Positions 44,832 through 52,513 of a stretch of 64,000 bases of DNA are shown piece after piece. The DNA is taken from assembly GCF_003934165.1 (NCBI RefSeq), contig NZ_RKST01000027.1:1-64000 (forward strand), written 5' to 3'. Position numbers and translations under genes: made by a program. The notes under the pieces were generated by a model, which worked only from the letters and a program-made list of their open reading frames with translations, was not told the DNA's origin and ran no database searches. The DNA comes from Borborobacter arsenicus. GTDB lineage: Bacteria; Pseudomonadota; Alphaproteobacteria; Rhizobiales; Rhizobiaceae. How positions within the stretch are numbered: position 1 is the stretch's first letter; each line of letters opens with the position of its first letter.

Positions 44832-46163
44832 ATGGCGAAGGTCAGGATCAGTAAAAGGACAATCGACAGCCTGCTGAATGCGGCTGCTGGGACCATCATC
44901 CGCGATGATAAGCTGGTCGGATTTCAGGCCCGCAAGAACGCAAATGGCACTGTCTCATATGCGTTCGAATATCGCTCGACGAAGGGCAGGGGCGGTATAA
45001 CTCGCCGCGTCACGATCGGCCGGGAAAGGGAAGGCGGCGGCGTCTTGACACCGGATCAGGCGCGTACCATTGCGGAGCAGCTTGCAGCCGAGGTCGTTGC
45101 CGGCGGCGATCCTGCCGCCGGCCGGGCAAAGAGCCGGCAGGTGCCGACACTCGCTGACTTCGCGAAAGAGCACTACGACGCGGCGGCTATTATCGCCAAA
45201 GCGCAGCCACTCTCCGCAAAGCTGCGGATCGGCACCGTTCGAAACTACCAGAGCATCATGCGGAAGCACGCGGGCCCGGCCTTCGGAAGTCGGAAGATGG
45301 ACGCGATCACCAAGGCGGACGTGTCGCGCCTGCACGCAAAGATGGCCGGCACGCCGGTTGCTGCGAACGCGATGCTTGAGTGTCTGCGCAACCTGTATGC
45401 CGCCGCCGCCGAGGCCGGCCTAATCGGCGAGGGGACGTGCCCCGCTGTCGGCGTCAAGATGTACAAGAAGAACCGCCGCGAGCGATTCTTGTCGCTGGCC
45501 GAGGTAGAGCGCCTCGGCGCAGCGATGATTGAGGCCGAGACAGTTGGCCTGCCATGGGAGTTGAAGTCCAAGGAAGGCGCGAAGTTTGTACCGCATGGCG
45601 ATCGTCGGACTATGGTCGATCCAGATGCCTTGGCCGCCTTGCGCATTTTGGTTTTCACCGGGTGCAGATTGAGGGAAGTTCTCCACCTGCGTTGGGATCA
45701 GGTCGATCTCGAGCGGGGCATCATCACGGTTCACGGGAAGACGGGCCGGCGGGCAGTCATGCTGCCCGCCCCGGCCGCGCTGATTCTGTCGCAGGTGCCA
45801 CGGCGCGGCTCCTTCGTCTTTCCGGGCCGGTCCTCGACAGCCGAGAAGCCGGCGCCGCGCAGCAATCTGGATAGCGCCTGGATACCGATCCGGCGTCACG
45901 CCGGGCTGGATGGGCTTCGCCTGCATGACCTCCGACATTCGTTCGCCAGCTTTGCTGCGGCCGGCGGTGCCAGCCTGCCGGTCATCGGAAAGCTTCTCGG
46001 CCACTCGACGCCGGCGATGACGCAAAGATATGCGCATTTTGCCGACGATCCGGTTCGCGCGGTGTCGGAGAAGACGGCGGCGACCGTGGCCGCCGCCATG
46101 GGGATTGCAGGCGCCGTCGAGGACAAGGGCGAGGTGGTCGAATTCAGGAGGGCTAGCGCGTGA
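44832..46163 (+). CDS. Tyrosine recombinase (integrase) of the element
   Basis: A 443-residue phage-type integrase. The N-terminus (KVRISKRTIDSLL ... GFQARKNANGTVSYAFEYRS) is the DUF4102-like arm-binding domain. A core-binding domain follows (PTLADFAKEHYD ... RNYQSIMRKHAGPAFG). The catalytic domain has the first Arg in FTGCRLREVLHLRW, then LHDLRHSFAS, GKLLGHSTPAMTQRYAHF with the nucleophilic Tyr. All expected catalytic residues are present, so it should be active. It overlaps the next gene by 4 bases (GTGA). Confidence 0.95.
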   Translation: MAKVRISKRTIDSLLNAAAGTIIRDDKLVGFQARKNANGTVSYAFEYRSTKGRGGITRRVTIGREREGGGVLTPDQARTIAEQLAAEVVAGGDPAAGRAKSRQVPTLADFAKEHYDAAAIIAKAQPLSAKLRIGTVRNYQSIMRKHAGPAFGSRKMDAITKADVSRLHAKMAGTPVAANAMLECLRNLYAAAAEAGLIGEGTCPAVGVKMYKKNRRERFLSLAEVERLGAAMIEAETVGLPWELKSKEGAKFVPHGDRRTMVDPDALAALRILVFTGCRLREVLHLRWDQVDLERGIITVHGKTGRRAVMLPAPAALILSQVPRRGSFVFPGRSSTAEKPAPRSNLDSAWIPIRRHAGLDGLRLHDLRHSFASFAAAGGASLPVIGKLLGHSTPAMTQRYAHFADDPVRAVSEKTAATVAAAMGIAGAVEDKGEVVEFRRASA

Positions 46164-46831
46164 GAACGCTATGGCGCCAACGACTACTAGCCGCTCTTGG
46201 TGATGAAATAGCAGGATTCGCTCGGGGGCTAGAGCGGCGGGAAAAGGGTGAGACTTTCGAGTTCGAGGTGATGATGGAGAGCCTTGTCGCGAAAGGGTAC
46301 CTGGAAATCCCCGCGGCGGACGCGGTGGAGCGGCTTGAAAACGCTCTTGATCAGGCGATAGGCAATTATGCGGCTTTGAAATGGCATCGCAAAACTCTCG
46401 ACACTGACAAAGACACATCCGATCACTGGATGGCGCAGGTGAAAAAAATGCGGAGCTTGATCGCAGAGATCGAGCACGATCTCGCGGAGGAAGTGCGTCT
46501 ACTTGGACCAGCCGTATTCGCGTCAGACGGCACGCCTCATCTCACAGCGGAGACAATCGATTTGGGAAAGCGGTTTGCCGACCGGGTTGAGATATTGGCA
46601 GGGATTAAGAAACCTATGCGTAAAGGTGACAAGACGAACCACCTCGCGAACATGTTTGCAGCGGAAATCCGGACGGCATGGTCCGCTATTACTTCGGGGC
46701 AAGCAGTTCCGGCAAACGGAGGAAAAGACCTTCGAGGTGTCGCCTATCAAATGTGGGTCGACTACGAATTGCCGATCGGTCATGCCGATCTCGATGACAC
46801 GCTGAAAAGAGCCTTCATCGCGACGGCGTAG
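46160..46831 (+). CDS. Hypothetical protein coupled to the integrase
   Basis: A 223-residue mostly helical, acidic protein with no family I recognise. Segments include ALGDEIAGFARGLERREKGETFEFEVMM and a C-terminal GVAYQMWVDYELPIGHADLDDTLKRAF. It starts with GTG overlapping the integrase stop, so it is translationally coupled. It has no signal or membrane helix. The position next to int might suggest a role in integration or its control, but nothing in the sequence shows that. Confidence 0.75.
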   Translation: MRTLWRQRLLAALGDEIAGFARGLERREKGETFEFEVMMESLVAKGYLEIPAADAVERLENALDQAIGNYAALKWHRKTLDTDKDTSDHWMAQVKKMRSLIAEIEHDLAEEVRLLGPAVFASDGTPHLTAETIDLGKRFADRVEILAGIKKPMRKGDKTNHLANMFAAEIRTAWSAITSGQAVPANGGKDLRGVAYQMWVDYELPIGHADLDDTLKRAFIATA

Positions 46832-46935
46832 AATCTGTTTTGCTTGCCGTTTTTCTTATCGGCAATCCGCATCGACCATCTAAGAGATTTCAGGCGTGTT
46901 CGTTCCATCGCAACGCTTTGGAAGGAGCCGCAAAC

Positions 46936-47148
46936 GTGGAACAAGAACGCCAGTATTTTTCAGATAAGGAGATTGCCGCCGACCCTGAATTTCGTGGGCT
47001 ATTCAGCGCATCGACCTTACAAAAGCACCGCGTGAGGGGCACCGGCCCGAAATACATACAGTTCGGAGCCAAATGTCTCTATACGCGAGAGTGGACGCGG
47101 GATTGGATCGAGGCGAAAGTCGTCACCTCGACCTCGGAGGCCGCGTGA
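46936..47148 (+). CDS. Excisionase/AlpA-like small DNA-binding protein
   Basis: A 70-residue protein: QYFSDKEIAADPEFRGLFSASTLQKHRVRGTGPKYIQFGAKCLYTREWTRDWIEAK. The layout (helix-turn-helix then GTGPKYI-G---LY wing) is that of MerR-like excisionases and AlpA-type regulators. I start it at the GTG at 46936 because GAAGGAG lies 9 bases upstream. It likely controls excision together with the integrase. Its stop overlaps the next small ORF. Confidence 0.8.
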   Translation: MEQERQYFSDKEIAADPEFRGLFSASTLQKHRVRGTGPKYIQFGAKCLYTREWTRDWIEAKVVTSTSEAA

Positions 47149-47219
47149 TGCTGGACCTTCTCGCCTATGCTGCGGCCATCCTGTTGGTGGCCGCCGTCAC
47201 AGCCGGCGCGCTGTCATGA
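47148..47219 (+). CDS. 23-residue hydrophobic peptide nested between two genes
   Basis: A tiny frame (starting MLDLLAYAAAILLVAAVTAG) that begins inside the stop region of the excisionase-like gene (GTGATG) and ends in an ATGA overlap with the initiator-like gene. It would be a single membrane helix. Both junctions are translationally coupled, which supports it, but the size is small and chance cannot be excluded. Confidence 0.45.
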   Translation: MLDLLAYAAAILLVAAVTAGALS

Positions 47220-48136
47220 CGGCTGCGCAAAGAAAAAGCCGGCGGCACGTTGAAGCGTGCCGGCAGGCAGGTCAGGAAAATGCAGAGCACTTATATTATG
47301 ACCGGGAGGCCGGGAAGGCAAGCTCGGCTAAAGCCAGGCTGACCGCATTCAAATTCAAATGGCTCCTGCAAGTGGCAGCAGATGCGTCCATGCCGCCGGC
47401 CTCCGCGCCAGCCGCGATCTACATGGCCGCGAAATTCCTTCACCCTGAAACGATGGAGGCTTGGCCGGCGATCGCGACGCTTGCCCGGATGATCGGCCGC
47501 AGCGTGACTCAAACCAGAAAGGGTATCCAAGCTCTCGTCGAGCGAGGCCACCTTGAGGCGGATATAACCCTCGGCGGCAAAGGGAATACCAGCAGATATC
47601 GGCCAGTCCTTCTTATCCCCAAACCCCTCGGGAAACCGCAGGGTTTGAATGAGGCAAACCCTGCGGAAAATGATCACCAAACCCTGCGGAAAAAGAATGG
47701 TAAACCCTCCGGGAATCCGCAGGGGAATCCTTGTAACGATCCCTCTAACGATCCCAGGCGGGCGCATGGCGCGCCCGCCGATGTAGATCATCAGTATATG
47801 GATGAAACATCAATTGGCCCGGACGCGTTAAGCGCGTCCGGCCATCCGGTCTGTCGATATAGGAAGGGTGATCAGGTCAAAACAACATCTGGCATCAGCT
47901 ATGTCGAGGAAATCGGTTTTGATGGTTCGACCTGTTATCTTCAACTGAAAGAGAGCGGCGATTTCGTCATGGACGCAAGGATCGTACCCTTGGATGCAGC
48001 CGGCGCGCCCAACTTTGCGTCATCCTGGTGGGACTACGAGGACCCGGCTAAATCGGAGCGGATCGGGATCGACTGGCGTCCGCGAATTTTCAGTCCGGCA
48101 CCAAAGTCCGGGAGGAAGCGCAATGCGGCAGCTTGA
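47216..48136 (+). CDS. Winged-helix, replication-initiator-like protein of the element
   Basis: A 306-residue protein. A helix-turn-helix region lies near residues 65-120 (ETMEAWPAIATLARMIGRSVTQTRKGIQALVERGHLEAD), the type found in phage and plasmid replication proteins (GntR/DnaD-like wHTH). A hydrophilic linker rich in Asn/Pro/Gly follows, and its coding DNA contains iteron-like repeats at 47620-47728. The C-terminal part (YRKGDQVKTTSGISYVEEIGFDGSTCYLQL) may be an SH3-like fold. The initiator role is an inference from the wHTH and the internal repeats, on the model of lambda O. Confidence 0.6.
   Translation: MTAAQRKSRRHVEACRQAGQENAEHLYYDREAGKASSAKARLTAFKFKWLLQVAADASMPPASAPAAIYMAAKFLHPETMEAWPAIATLARMIGRSVTQTRKGIQALVERGHLEADITLGGKGNTSRYRPVLLIPKPLGKPQGLNEANPAENDHQTLRKKNGKPSGNPQGNPCNDPSNDPRRAHGAPADVDHQYMDETSIGPDALSASGHPVCRYRKGDQVKTTSGISYVEEIGFDGSTCYLQLKESGDFVMDARIVPLDAAGAPNFASSWWDYEDPAKSERIGIDWRPRIFSPAPKSGRKRNAAA
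47620..47728. repeat. Iteron-like repeats inside the initiator-like gene
   Basis: CAAACCCTGCGGAAAA occurs exactly at 47655-47670 and 47678-47693. A variant TAAACCCTCCGGGAAT lies at 47701-47716 and another, CAAACCCCTCGGGAAA, at 47620-47635. An inverted CCGCAGGGTTTG is at 47636-47647. Three copies are spaced exactly 23 bp (about two helical turns). This resembles an origin inside the initiator gene. Confidence 0.6.
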
Positions 48137-48395
48137 GTTCAATCTGACAGCCAAGGTGCTCGCCTTTCCGCCTTCGCGGCGCCGGTCATTCGTGCGCAAA
48201 GTGGCCGAGACGATCATGCAGAATAACGACGATGACGCGGAGAGGTACTGGCAGGCCGTGGTCGATGGCATCGCCTGGCCGATGCTCAACGCAGGTGTCC
48301 CACGTCCGATCGTCGAGGATCAGGTCCGCAAGTTCCATGATGCAGTCCAGCAGCAAATCTATCTCGTCGAGGATCGCGCGGGCGGTGCCGGATGA
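48123..48395 (+). CDS. DUF6074-like small protein
   Basis: A 90-residue protein: MRQLEFNLTAKVLAFPPSRRRSFVRKVAETIMQNNDDDAERYWQAVVDGIAWPMLNAGVPRPIVEDQVRKFHDAVQQQI. The pattern FPxxRRxxxVRKVA...AERYWQ...G...FxxAVQ is that of small rhizobial proteins I recall as DUF6074. The start at 48123 has GGAGGAAG upstream. It is found mostly in mobile elements, and its function is unknown. It overlaps the next gene by 4 bases. Confidence 0.75.
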   Translation: MRQLEFNLTAKVLAFPPSRRRSFVRKVAETIMQNNDDDAERYWQAVVDGIAWPMLNAGVPRPIVEDQVRKFHDAVQQQIYLVEDRAGGAG

Positions 48396-48712
48396 CCAGC
48401 GCCGAACTTTCAGCGATCCGCGCCGATCTTTCAGCAGCGATGGAACGCCTGCGCGCCATCGAGGCGCGCCTGGGCGGCGAGATCGAGGCGCTCAAGATGC
48501 ATGTCGATGACCATGCCGACCGGACATGGCCGCCGCCTCGCGTGATACCGAGCGATCCATATTGGCAATGGCAGAACCTCGAAAATGCTGCCGCTCATGG
48601 CCCCTTCAAAGCGACCAAACTTTACGAATTGCGGGATCGTATTTCGCTCAAGGTCGAGGGCCGCCGCTACTACTCCCTCACGCAAATCTGGCGAGAGCAT
48701 CGCCCTCGCTGA
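48392..48712 (+). CDS. Hypothetical protein with N-terminal coiled coil
   Basis: A 106-residue protein. Residues 3-40 form a coiled coil (AELSAIRADLSAAMERLRAIEARLGGEIEALK). The C-terminal part (KATKLYELRDRISLKVEGRRYYSLTQIWREHRPR) looks like a small DNA-binding or excisionase-like tail. It overlaps the upstream gene by 4 bases (ATGA). No family recognised. Confidence 0.7.
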   Translation: MTSAELSAIRADLSAAMERLRAIEARLGGEIEALKMHVDDHADRTWPPPRVIPSDPYWQWQNLENAAAHGPFKATKLYELRDRISLKVEGRRYYSLTQIWREHRPR

Positions 48713-48805
48713 CGCGAGAGAAAACGATATCGCCCGAAAGTTTGCGAAATAGCGGCGGCTGAAACCGTCGCCTATCGTCTCTATTGACCACAGGAGACGA
48801 TCACT

Positions 48806-49783
48806 TTGGATTTCGAAGACCACCGCCAACTTTTTGAGCATCTGCCGCGCGAGAGCTGGGAGAAGGTCCGCACTTTGTGCGACGCGAGCTTGCGCGCCCA
48901 CGAAGCCTTGCTAGCAGCATGGAACCGCTTGAACGACGAGCGCACTGACCTTGCGCGGGTCAAGATCGTCACTGCCAGCCAGGAATCAGCGGCCAGCCGA
49001 GCAACACGCCGGATAGGATTTTCCATTTCCGTGGACGAAGCCATGCTCTCGTCGAACCGCCTCGCTTTGACCGACGAAGACGCGGAGCGGCTCGACGATC
49101 GTGTCCGCGCCGCCCAGGAGCGCGTCGATCGCGCCGATGCAGCGCGGGAGGCAGCCGAGGCGGAATGGTCAAAATTTGCTTTCCTTCCCGATCTAGTCCG
49201 ATGGCTTGGAACTTACGTCGGCCACGGCGGCCATCTCGCGCATCAGCCGCTCCCACCAGTCAAGCTGACGCGTGGCGAATCCTTCCGGCAGGCGGTCGAG
49301 CGCGTCCGCCAGCAGCTTTCTGGCTGTGATGAAGAATGGACGAGAATCGAGACTGCACCGCTTCCACTAGCTGACCTCAAGGCCGAGATCACCAGCCAGG
49401 TAGATCGGTTGGCTTCGGTCGGCCAGCCGAAAATCTGCGTGCGAGACGCGACCGATGGTCCGACTGATCTCGAACGGGTCCTTCGCCTAAGACGAACGGG
49501 TGAGATGTTCGTTTCTGATGTCGCGTCACCATTCGTCGTATGGCTGCATCGCGACCAAATCCTTGCCCGGCTCCATGCCGAGGCCGAGAAGCTGGATTTT
49601 GCCGACGCCATGACGGATGAGCAGCGTGATTCCGCCTTCTCCCGCCTGCTCGATCGGAAGCTCGCCCTCGAATTCGATGAGGAAGCCTACATCGCCGCTG
49701 CCGCGGCCGAGGGCACGGCCATCACTCGCCGCCGAGATTGCGATCCCCGCGCTGTTCTCGAAGTTCAGGAGTTTTTTGCATGA
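48806..49783 (+). CDS. Hypothetical protein, 325 residues
   Basis: An acidic, helical protein with a coiled-coil-like segment near residues 90-120 (DEDAERLDDRVRAAQERVDRADAAREAAEAEW). It has no hydrophobic helix and no motif I recognise. It starts with TTG at 48806, supported by an AGGAG site 9 bases upstream. The next small gene overlaps its stop by 4 bases. Its place just before the decoration protein gene suggests a structural or packaging role in the element; this is only positional. Confidence 0.7.
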   Translation: MDFEDHRQLFEHLPRESWEKVRTLCDASLRAHEALLAAWNRLNDERTDLARVKIVTASQESAASRATRRIGFSISVDEAMLSSNRLALTDEDAERLDDRVRAAQERVDRADAAREAAEAEWSKFAFLPDLVRWLGTYVGHGGHLAHQPLPPVKLTRGESFRQAVERVRQQLSGCDEEWTRIETAPLPLADLKAEITSQVDRLASVGQPKICVRDATDGPTDLERVLRLRRTGEMFVSDVASPFVVWLHRDQILARLHAEAEKLDFADAMTDEQRDSAFSRLLDRKLALEFDEEAYIAAAAAEGTAITRRRDCDPRAVLEVQEFFA

Positions 49784-49947
49784 GCAGCCACTTGATCACT
49801 ATGCGCCGCCTCATGGCCCACAACCAGCCGGCGGGGCAGACAGCGGCTCCGACTGCCGCAGATGTACCAGCCAAGGCCACGCCGGACTTTGCAGCGCAGG
49901 TCATCGACCAAGCTGCCCTTGCGAAGCAGGCCGCGGCCGCAAGGTGA
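49780..49947 (+). CDS. Small hypothetical protein, possibly frameshifted
   Basis: 55 residues: MSSHLITMRRLMAHNQPAG ... QVIDQAALAKQAAAAR, overlapping the previous stop (ATGA) with CAGGAG upstream. Right after its stop a different frame continues to 50083 with a protein-like sequence (DPDPLAVLGQDRVSTDNNWS ... HSSV). The two could be one longer protein broken by a one-base shift near 49945. Confidence 0.5.
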   Translation: MSSHLITMRRLMAHNQPAGQTAAPTAADVPAKATPDFAAQVIDQAALAKQAAAAR

Positions 49948-50091
49948 TCCCGATCCGCTCGCCGTCCTCGGCCAAGATCGCGTATCGACCGACAATAACT
50001 GGTCGAAAATCATTGCCGAGCAGTACGCCGATGATGGCGCTGTCGCATCGGGCGGGCCGTTTCCTGCTCACTCATCCGTTTAGGAGAAATC

Positions 50092-50736
50092 ATGATGCAG
50101 ACCGAAGGGCGTCATCCCGGCGAGTTCGTGATGAGAGAGGCCAATGGCCAGCGATCTCGCGAATCCCTCACCATTGCCGCCGAGCAGATCATCGAGGCCA
50201 ACAGCGTTGTGTGCCGGACGGCCGATCCGGCCAAGGTCAGTGCCACCGCTTCTGTCGGCGCCGAGAATGCAGGTGATGCCACCATCGCGGTCGGGTCGCC
50301 CGGCGCTAGCACCGCCGTCAGCCCCGGCCGCTATCGGGGTGTTGCCACTGATGCGACACACGTGACGTGGGAGGACCCCGCAGGACATTACATCGGCGAA
50401 TCGGTGCACGGCACGCCCTTTCCTGGCGAGATCAGTCTGACGATCACCGCCGGCACGACCCCGACCGCAGCCGGCGACGAGTTTTATGTCGTAGTGACCG
50501 GCGACGCCGACGCATGGCAGCATGTTTCCTTTGACGCCGACGCCGGCCTGCCGATCGCCGGACTCGCGATCTATCCGGCAACGACTGGCGTTGGCGAGAC
50601 GGTGAAGATCGCTGCGATCGTCCGCGATGCGGAAGCGAACGCGAATTGTGTGGCCTGGCCGGCCAGCATCACCGACGCCGAAAAGACAATCGCCAAAGGC
50701 GCGCTCGCGCGGCTAGGTATTATTGTTCGTTGCTGA
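50092..50736 (+). CDS. Phage head decoration protein (lambda gpD-like)
   Basis: A 214-residue protein. The N-terminus HPGEFVMREANGQRSRESLTIA and the C-terminus KIAAIVRDAEANANCVAW ... KGALARLGIIVRC are the two halves of the lambda gpD-type decoration fold. About 100 residues of Gly/Ala/Thr-rich beta structure (GDATIAVGSPGASTAVSPGR ... TPTAAGDEFYVVVTGDA) are inserted between them, an insertion seen in several phages. The ATG at 50092 has AGGAGA 6 bases upstream. A decoration gene without a capsid gene fits a satellite that modifies a helper capsid. Confidence 0.82.
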   Translation: MMQTEGRHPGEFVMREANGQRSRESLTIAAEQIIEANSVVCRTADPAKVSATASVGAENAGDATIAVGSPGASTAVSPGRYRGVATDATHVTWEDPAGHYIGESVHGTPFPGEISLTITAGTTPTAAGDEFYVVVTGDADAWQHVSFDADAGLPIAGLAIYPATTGVGETVKIAAIVRDAEANANCVAWPASITDAEKTIAKGALARLGIIVRC

Positions 50737-50984
50737 TGATCTCTCAACCCTCGCGGCGATCCTGTGCGCTACGAGGACGCGCGGGATGGCTTCCCCGCGC
50801 AGATGCAGGACGGCGGCTCATCGCCGTCCTGCCCCTCCCCCCCTTTGGGTCCCTTTCGGCGGCCTGGGCAGGGGGGCGGGCCCGCGCGACTGCCGGATTT
50901 TCGCGTTTTTCAGATTTTGAAAAATGCATTTGGATTTGGATTTGAAGCCGCTGAAAGCCTCAGAAAACAAGGAGATCAGTCCCG
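50737..50984. promoter_or_regulatory. 248-base gap with terminator and possible packaging site before terS
   Basis: No gene. After a strong hairpin (50805-50832) comes a G/C-rich stretch with runs of C and G (CCCTCCCCCCCTTTGGG and CAGGGGGGCGGGCCCGCG), then a short AT-rich stretch before the small terminase gene. In lambdoid phages the cos packaging site lies just upstream of terS, so this is the natural place to look for one. Confidence 0.3.
50805..50832 (+). terminator. Terminator hairpin after the decoration gene
   Basis: A perfect 11-bp stem (GCAGGACGGCG with CGCCGTCCTGC) around a GCTCAT loop, followed by a C-rich then TTT stretch. It lies 69 bases after the decoration-protein stop and ahead of terS. 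Confidence 0.65.
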
Positions 50985-51473
50985 ATGAACGCGCCGGCAG
51001 GTACCATCACGTTGCAGCAAGCCGCACGCCTGCTGATGATCTCCGACGAGCGCGTCCGGCAGCTATCCAAGGCTGGCTACTTTCAGCCGATCGCCCATGG
51101 CCGATACCCGCTCGTCGCGGTGGTGCAGGGCTACTTCAAATACCGTGACGATCGTCGGGAGAAGGCAGAGCAGGTCGCATCCAGCCCGCTGACCGACGCC
51201 AAGCTGGCCGCGATCGAGCGCCGCATGGCGCGCGAGGATCGCCACTTGATTACAATGGACGAGGCACTCCAAGCCTATGACCACGCCGCCGAAATCTATG
51301 TAGAGTCGCTGCAAGGTTTGCCAGCACAGATGACCCGCAATCCCGCCGAGCGGCGCCGATTGGATGCCATCGTCGCGATCGATATAGCCCGCCTCAAGCG
51401 CGACCTTACCATCGGTAGGCACCGCCTGGTGACCGGCCAGGACGATCCATCCATGAAAGAGGACGACCAATGA
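50985..51473 (+). CDS. Phage terminase small subunit, Nu1-like
   Basis: A 162-residue protein. The N-terminal winged helix, TLQQAARLLMISDERVRQLSKAGYFQPIAHGRYPLVAVVQGYFKYRDD, is the Nu1/TerS DNA-recognition domain. A helical region follows (KLAAIERRMAREDRHLITMDEALQAYDHAAEIYVESLQGLPAQM). It would recognise the packaging site. No large subunit is present in the element, so a helper's TerL would be needed. AAGGAGAT lies upstream of the ATG. It overlaps the next gene by 4 bases. Confidence 0.82.
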   Translation: MNAPAGTITLQQAARLLMISDERVRQLSKAGYFQPIAHGRYPLVAVVQGYFKYRDDRREKAEQVASSPLTDAKLAAIERRMAREDRHLITMDEALQAYDHAAEIYVESLQGLPAQMTRNPAERRRLDAIVAIDIARLKRDLTIGRHRLVTGQDDPSMKEDDQ

Positions 51474-51916
51474 ACTCGGCCACCGCCTGGCTTGGCGACA
51501 TCGCCGCGAATCCGAAGATTAGTAATGCCGGTTGCCGGCTCGCCGTCGCCATCGCAGCGGCATCCAACGACCAAGGCAGATACCGTGGCCGGTCGATGCC
51601 CTTGGCTGTAGCCGCCCAGCAGTCCTCACGACATCAAGGCGACTTACTCGCTGCCCTCGCGGAACAAGGCTATATCCGTATTCATTCGCAGCGAGGCGGT
51701 CGGCTCGATCTTGAAATTCTCGCGGCACGCGATCCGGTCGCGCCTCCATCTGAAAAGCCCTATCGTGAGATCGCCGGTCCTGTCGTCGGCGTGGTCGCCA
51801 AGAGCAAAGCCAGCTTCGTTGCCTATGTGGACGCAGACACCGCTATGGTGAAGCTGACAATCCCGCGCGAAGGCGCCGAGGCGATCGCCCAGGCGATCAG
51901 TCAGCAACCATCCTGA
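51470..51916 (+). CDS. Hypothetical winged-helix-like protein
   Basis: A 148-residue protein coupled to terS (ATGA). The N-terminal half (NAGCRLAVAIAAASNDQGRYRGRSMPLAVAAQQ ... ALAEQGYIRIHSQRGGRLDLEILAA) has the look of a winged helix; the C-terminal half is mixed. No family recognised. Its end overlaps, head to head, the last 20 bases of the convergent minus-strand gene. Confidence 0.65.
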   Translation: MNSATAWLGDIAANPKISNAGCRLAVAIAAASNDQGRYRGRSMPLAVAAQQSSRHQGDLLAALAEQGYIRIHSQRGGRLDLEILAARDPVAPPSEKPYREIAGPVVGVVAKSKASFVAYVDADTAMVKLTIPREGAEAIAQAISQQPS

Positions 51917-52376
51917 CACCATCCCGATCGAGGCCGACCGATATGATCGATAGTGCCTTGTCCCTCTTGCGATAAGCGGTCGCCCTTGCCAGGCCGCGAC
52001 GTTTCAATTCGCTGACAAACCGCTTACGGCTGGTTTTGCAGCGGAGCCAAAGCTGCAACATACGTGCGGCACCGCCTTCATCCTTGAGATAGATTTCCGG
52101 CCAGAACATCGCCCGCTCAAGAAACGAGACCCGCGCCGGCGAGAGCCGCCGGCGACGCTGGCGATCAAGCTCGTCCTCGTCGATCGGCATGATGTAATCC
52201 CATCCCACTGCCATGCGCTCGGCTCCAGACATGGCGAGATCAGGCATCAGGCTCCTGATCCCTGCTGGCCTCACTCGGCCGCCGGCGATAATCGCGAGCC
52301 ATGCAGCATCGATCAGCGTGTCGCCGACAAGGTCGGGGGACCAAACGCCATGGAGGCAAACATTCCTATCAAGCAT
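51897..52376 (-). CDS. Probable regulator with sigma-like C-terminal helix-turn-helix
   Basis: A 159-residue protein. The C-terminal half (RRRLSPARVSFLERAMFWPEIYLKDEGGAARMLQLWLRCKTSRKRFVSELKRRGLARATAYRKRDKALSIISVGLDRDGV) ends in a helix-turn-helix and recalls DUF6362-type proteins of phages. It is transcribed opposite to the replication/packaging genes, as regulators of satellites and phages often are. The regulatory role is inferred. Confidence 0.6.
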   Translation of the reverse strand: MLDRNVCLHGVWSPDLVGDTLIDAAWLAIIAGGRVRPAGIRSLMPDLAMSGAERMAVGWDYIMPIDEDELDRQRRRRLSPARVSFLERAMFWPEIYLKDEGGAARMLQLWLRCKTSRKRFVSELKRRGLARATAYRKRDKALSIISVGLDRDGVRMVAD

Positions 52377-52513
52377 ATCCCCGCATACCGCGCCCGCTGG
52401 CGCGCAACAAGCCTTTGCCGCCCCTCACCGCCAGAAAAGCTTGGACGCGCGCTGGGTGCCGCGTGTGGCCGGGATGCTGGCCGTTGGCGGGCGGTTGGCA
52501 AGCGCCGTGCGCG

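Noticed and set aside
44648-44899. An 83-codon minus-strand open frame ending in FKFNT
   Set aside because: Only the last residues match YchF, because the attachment repeat duplicates the gene end; the rest is antisense to the integrase start and intergenic DNA.
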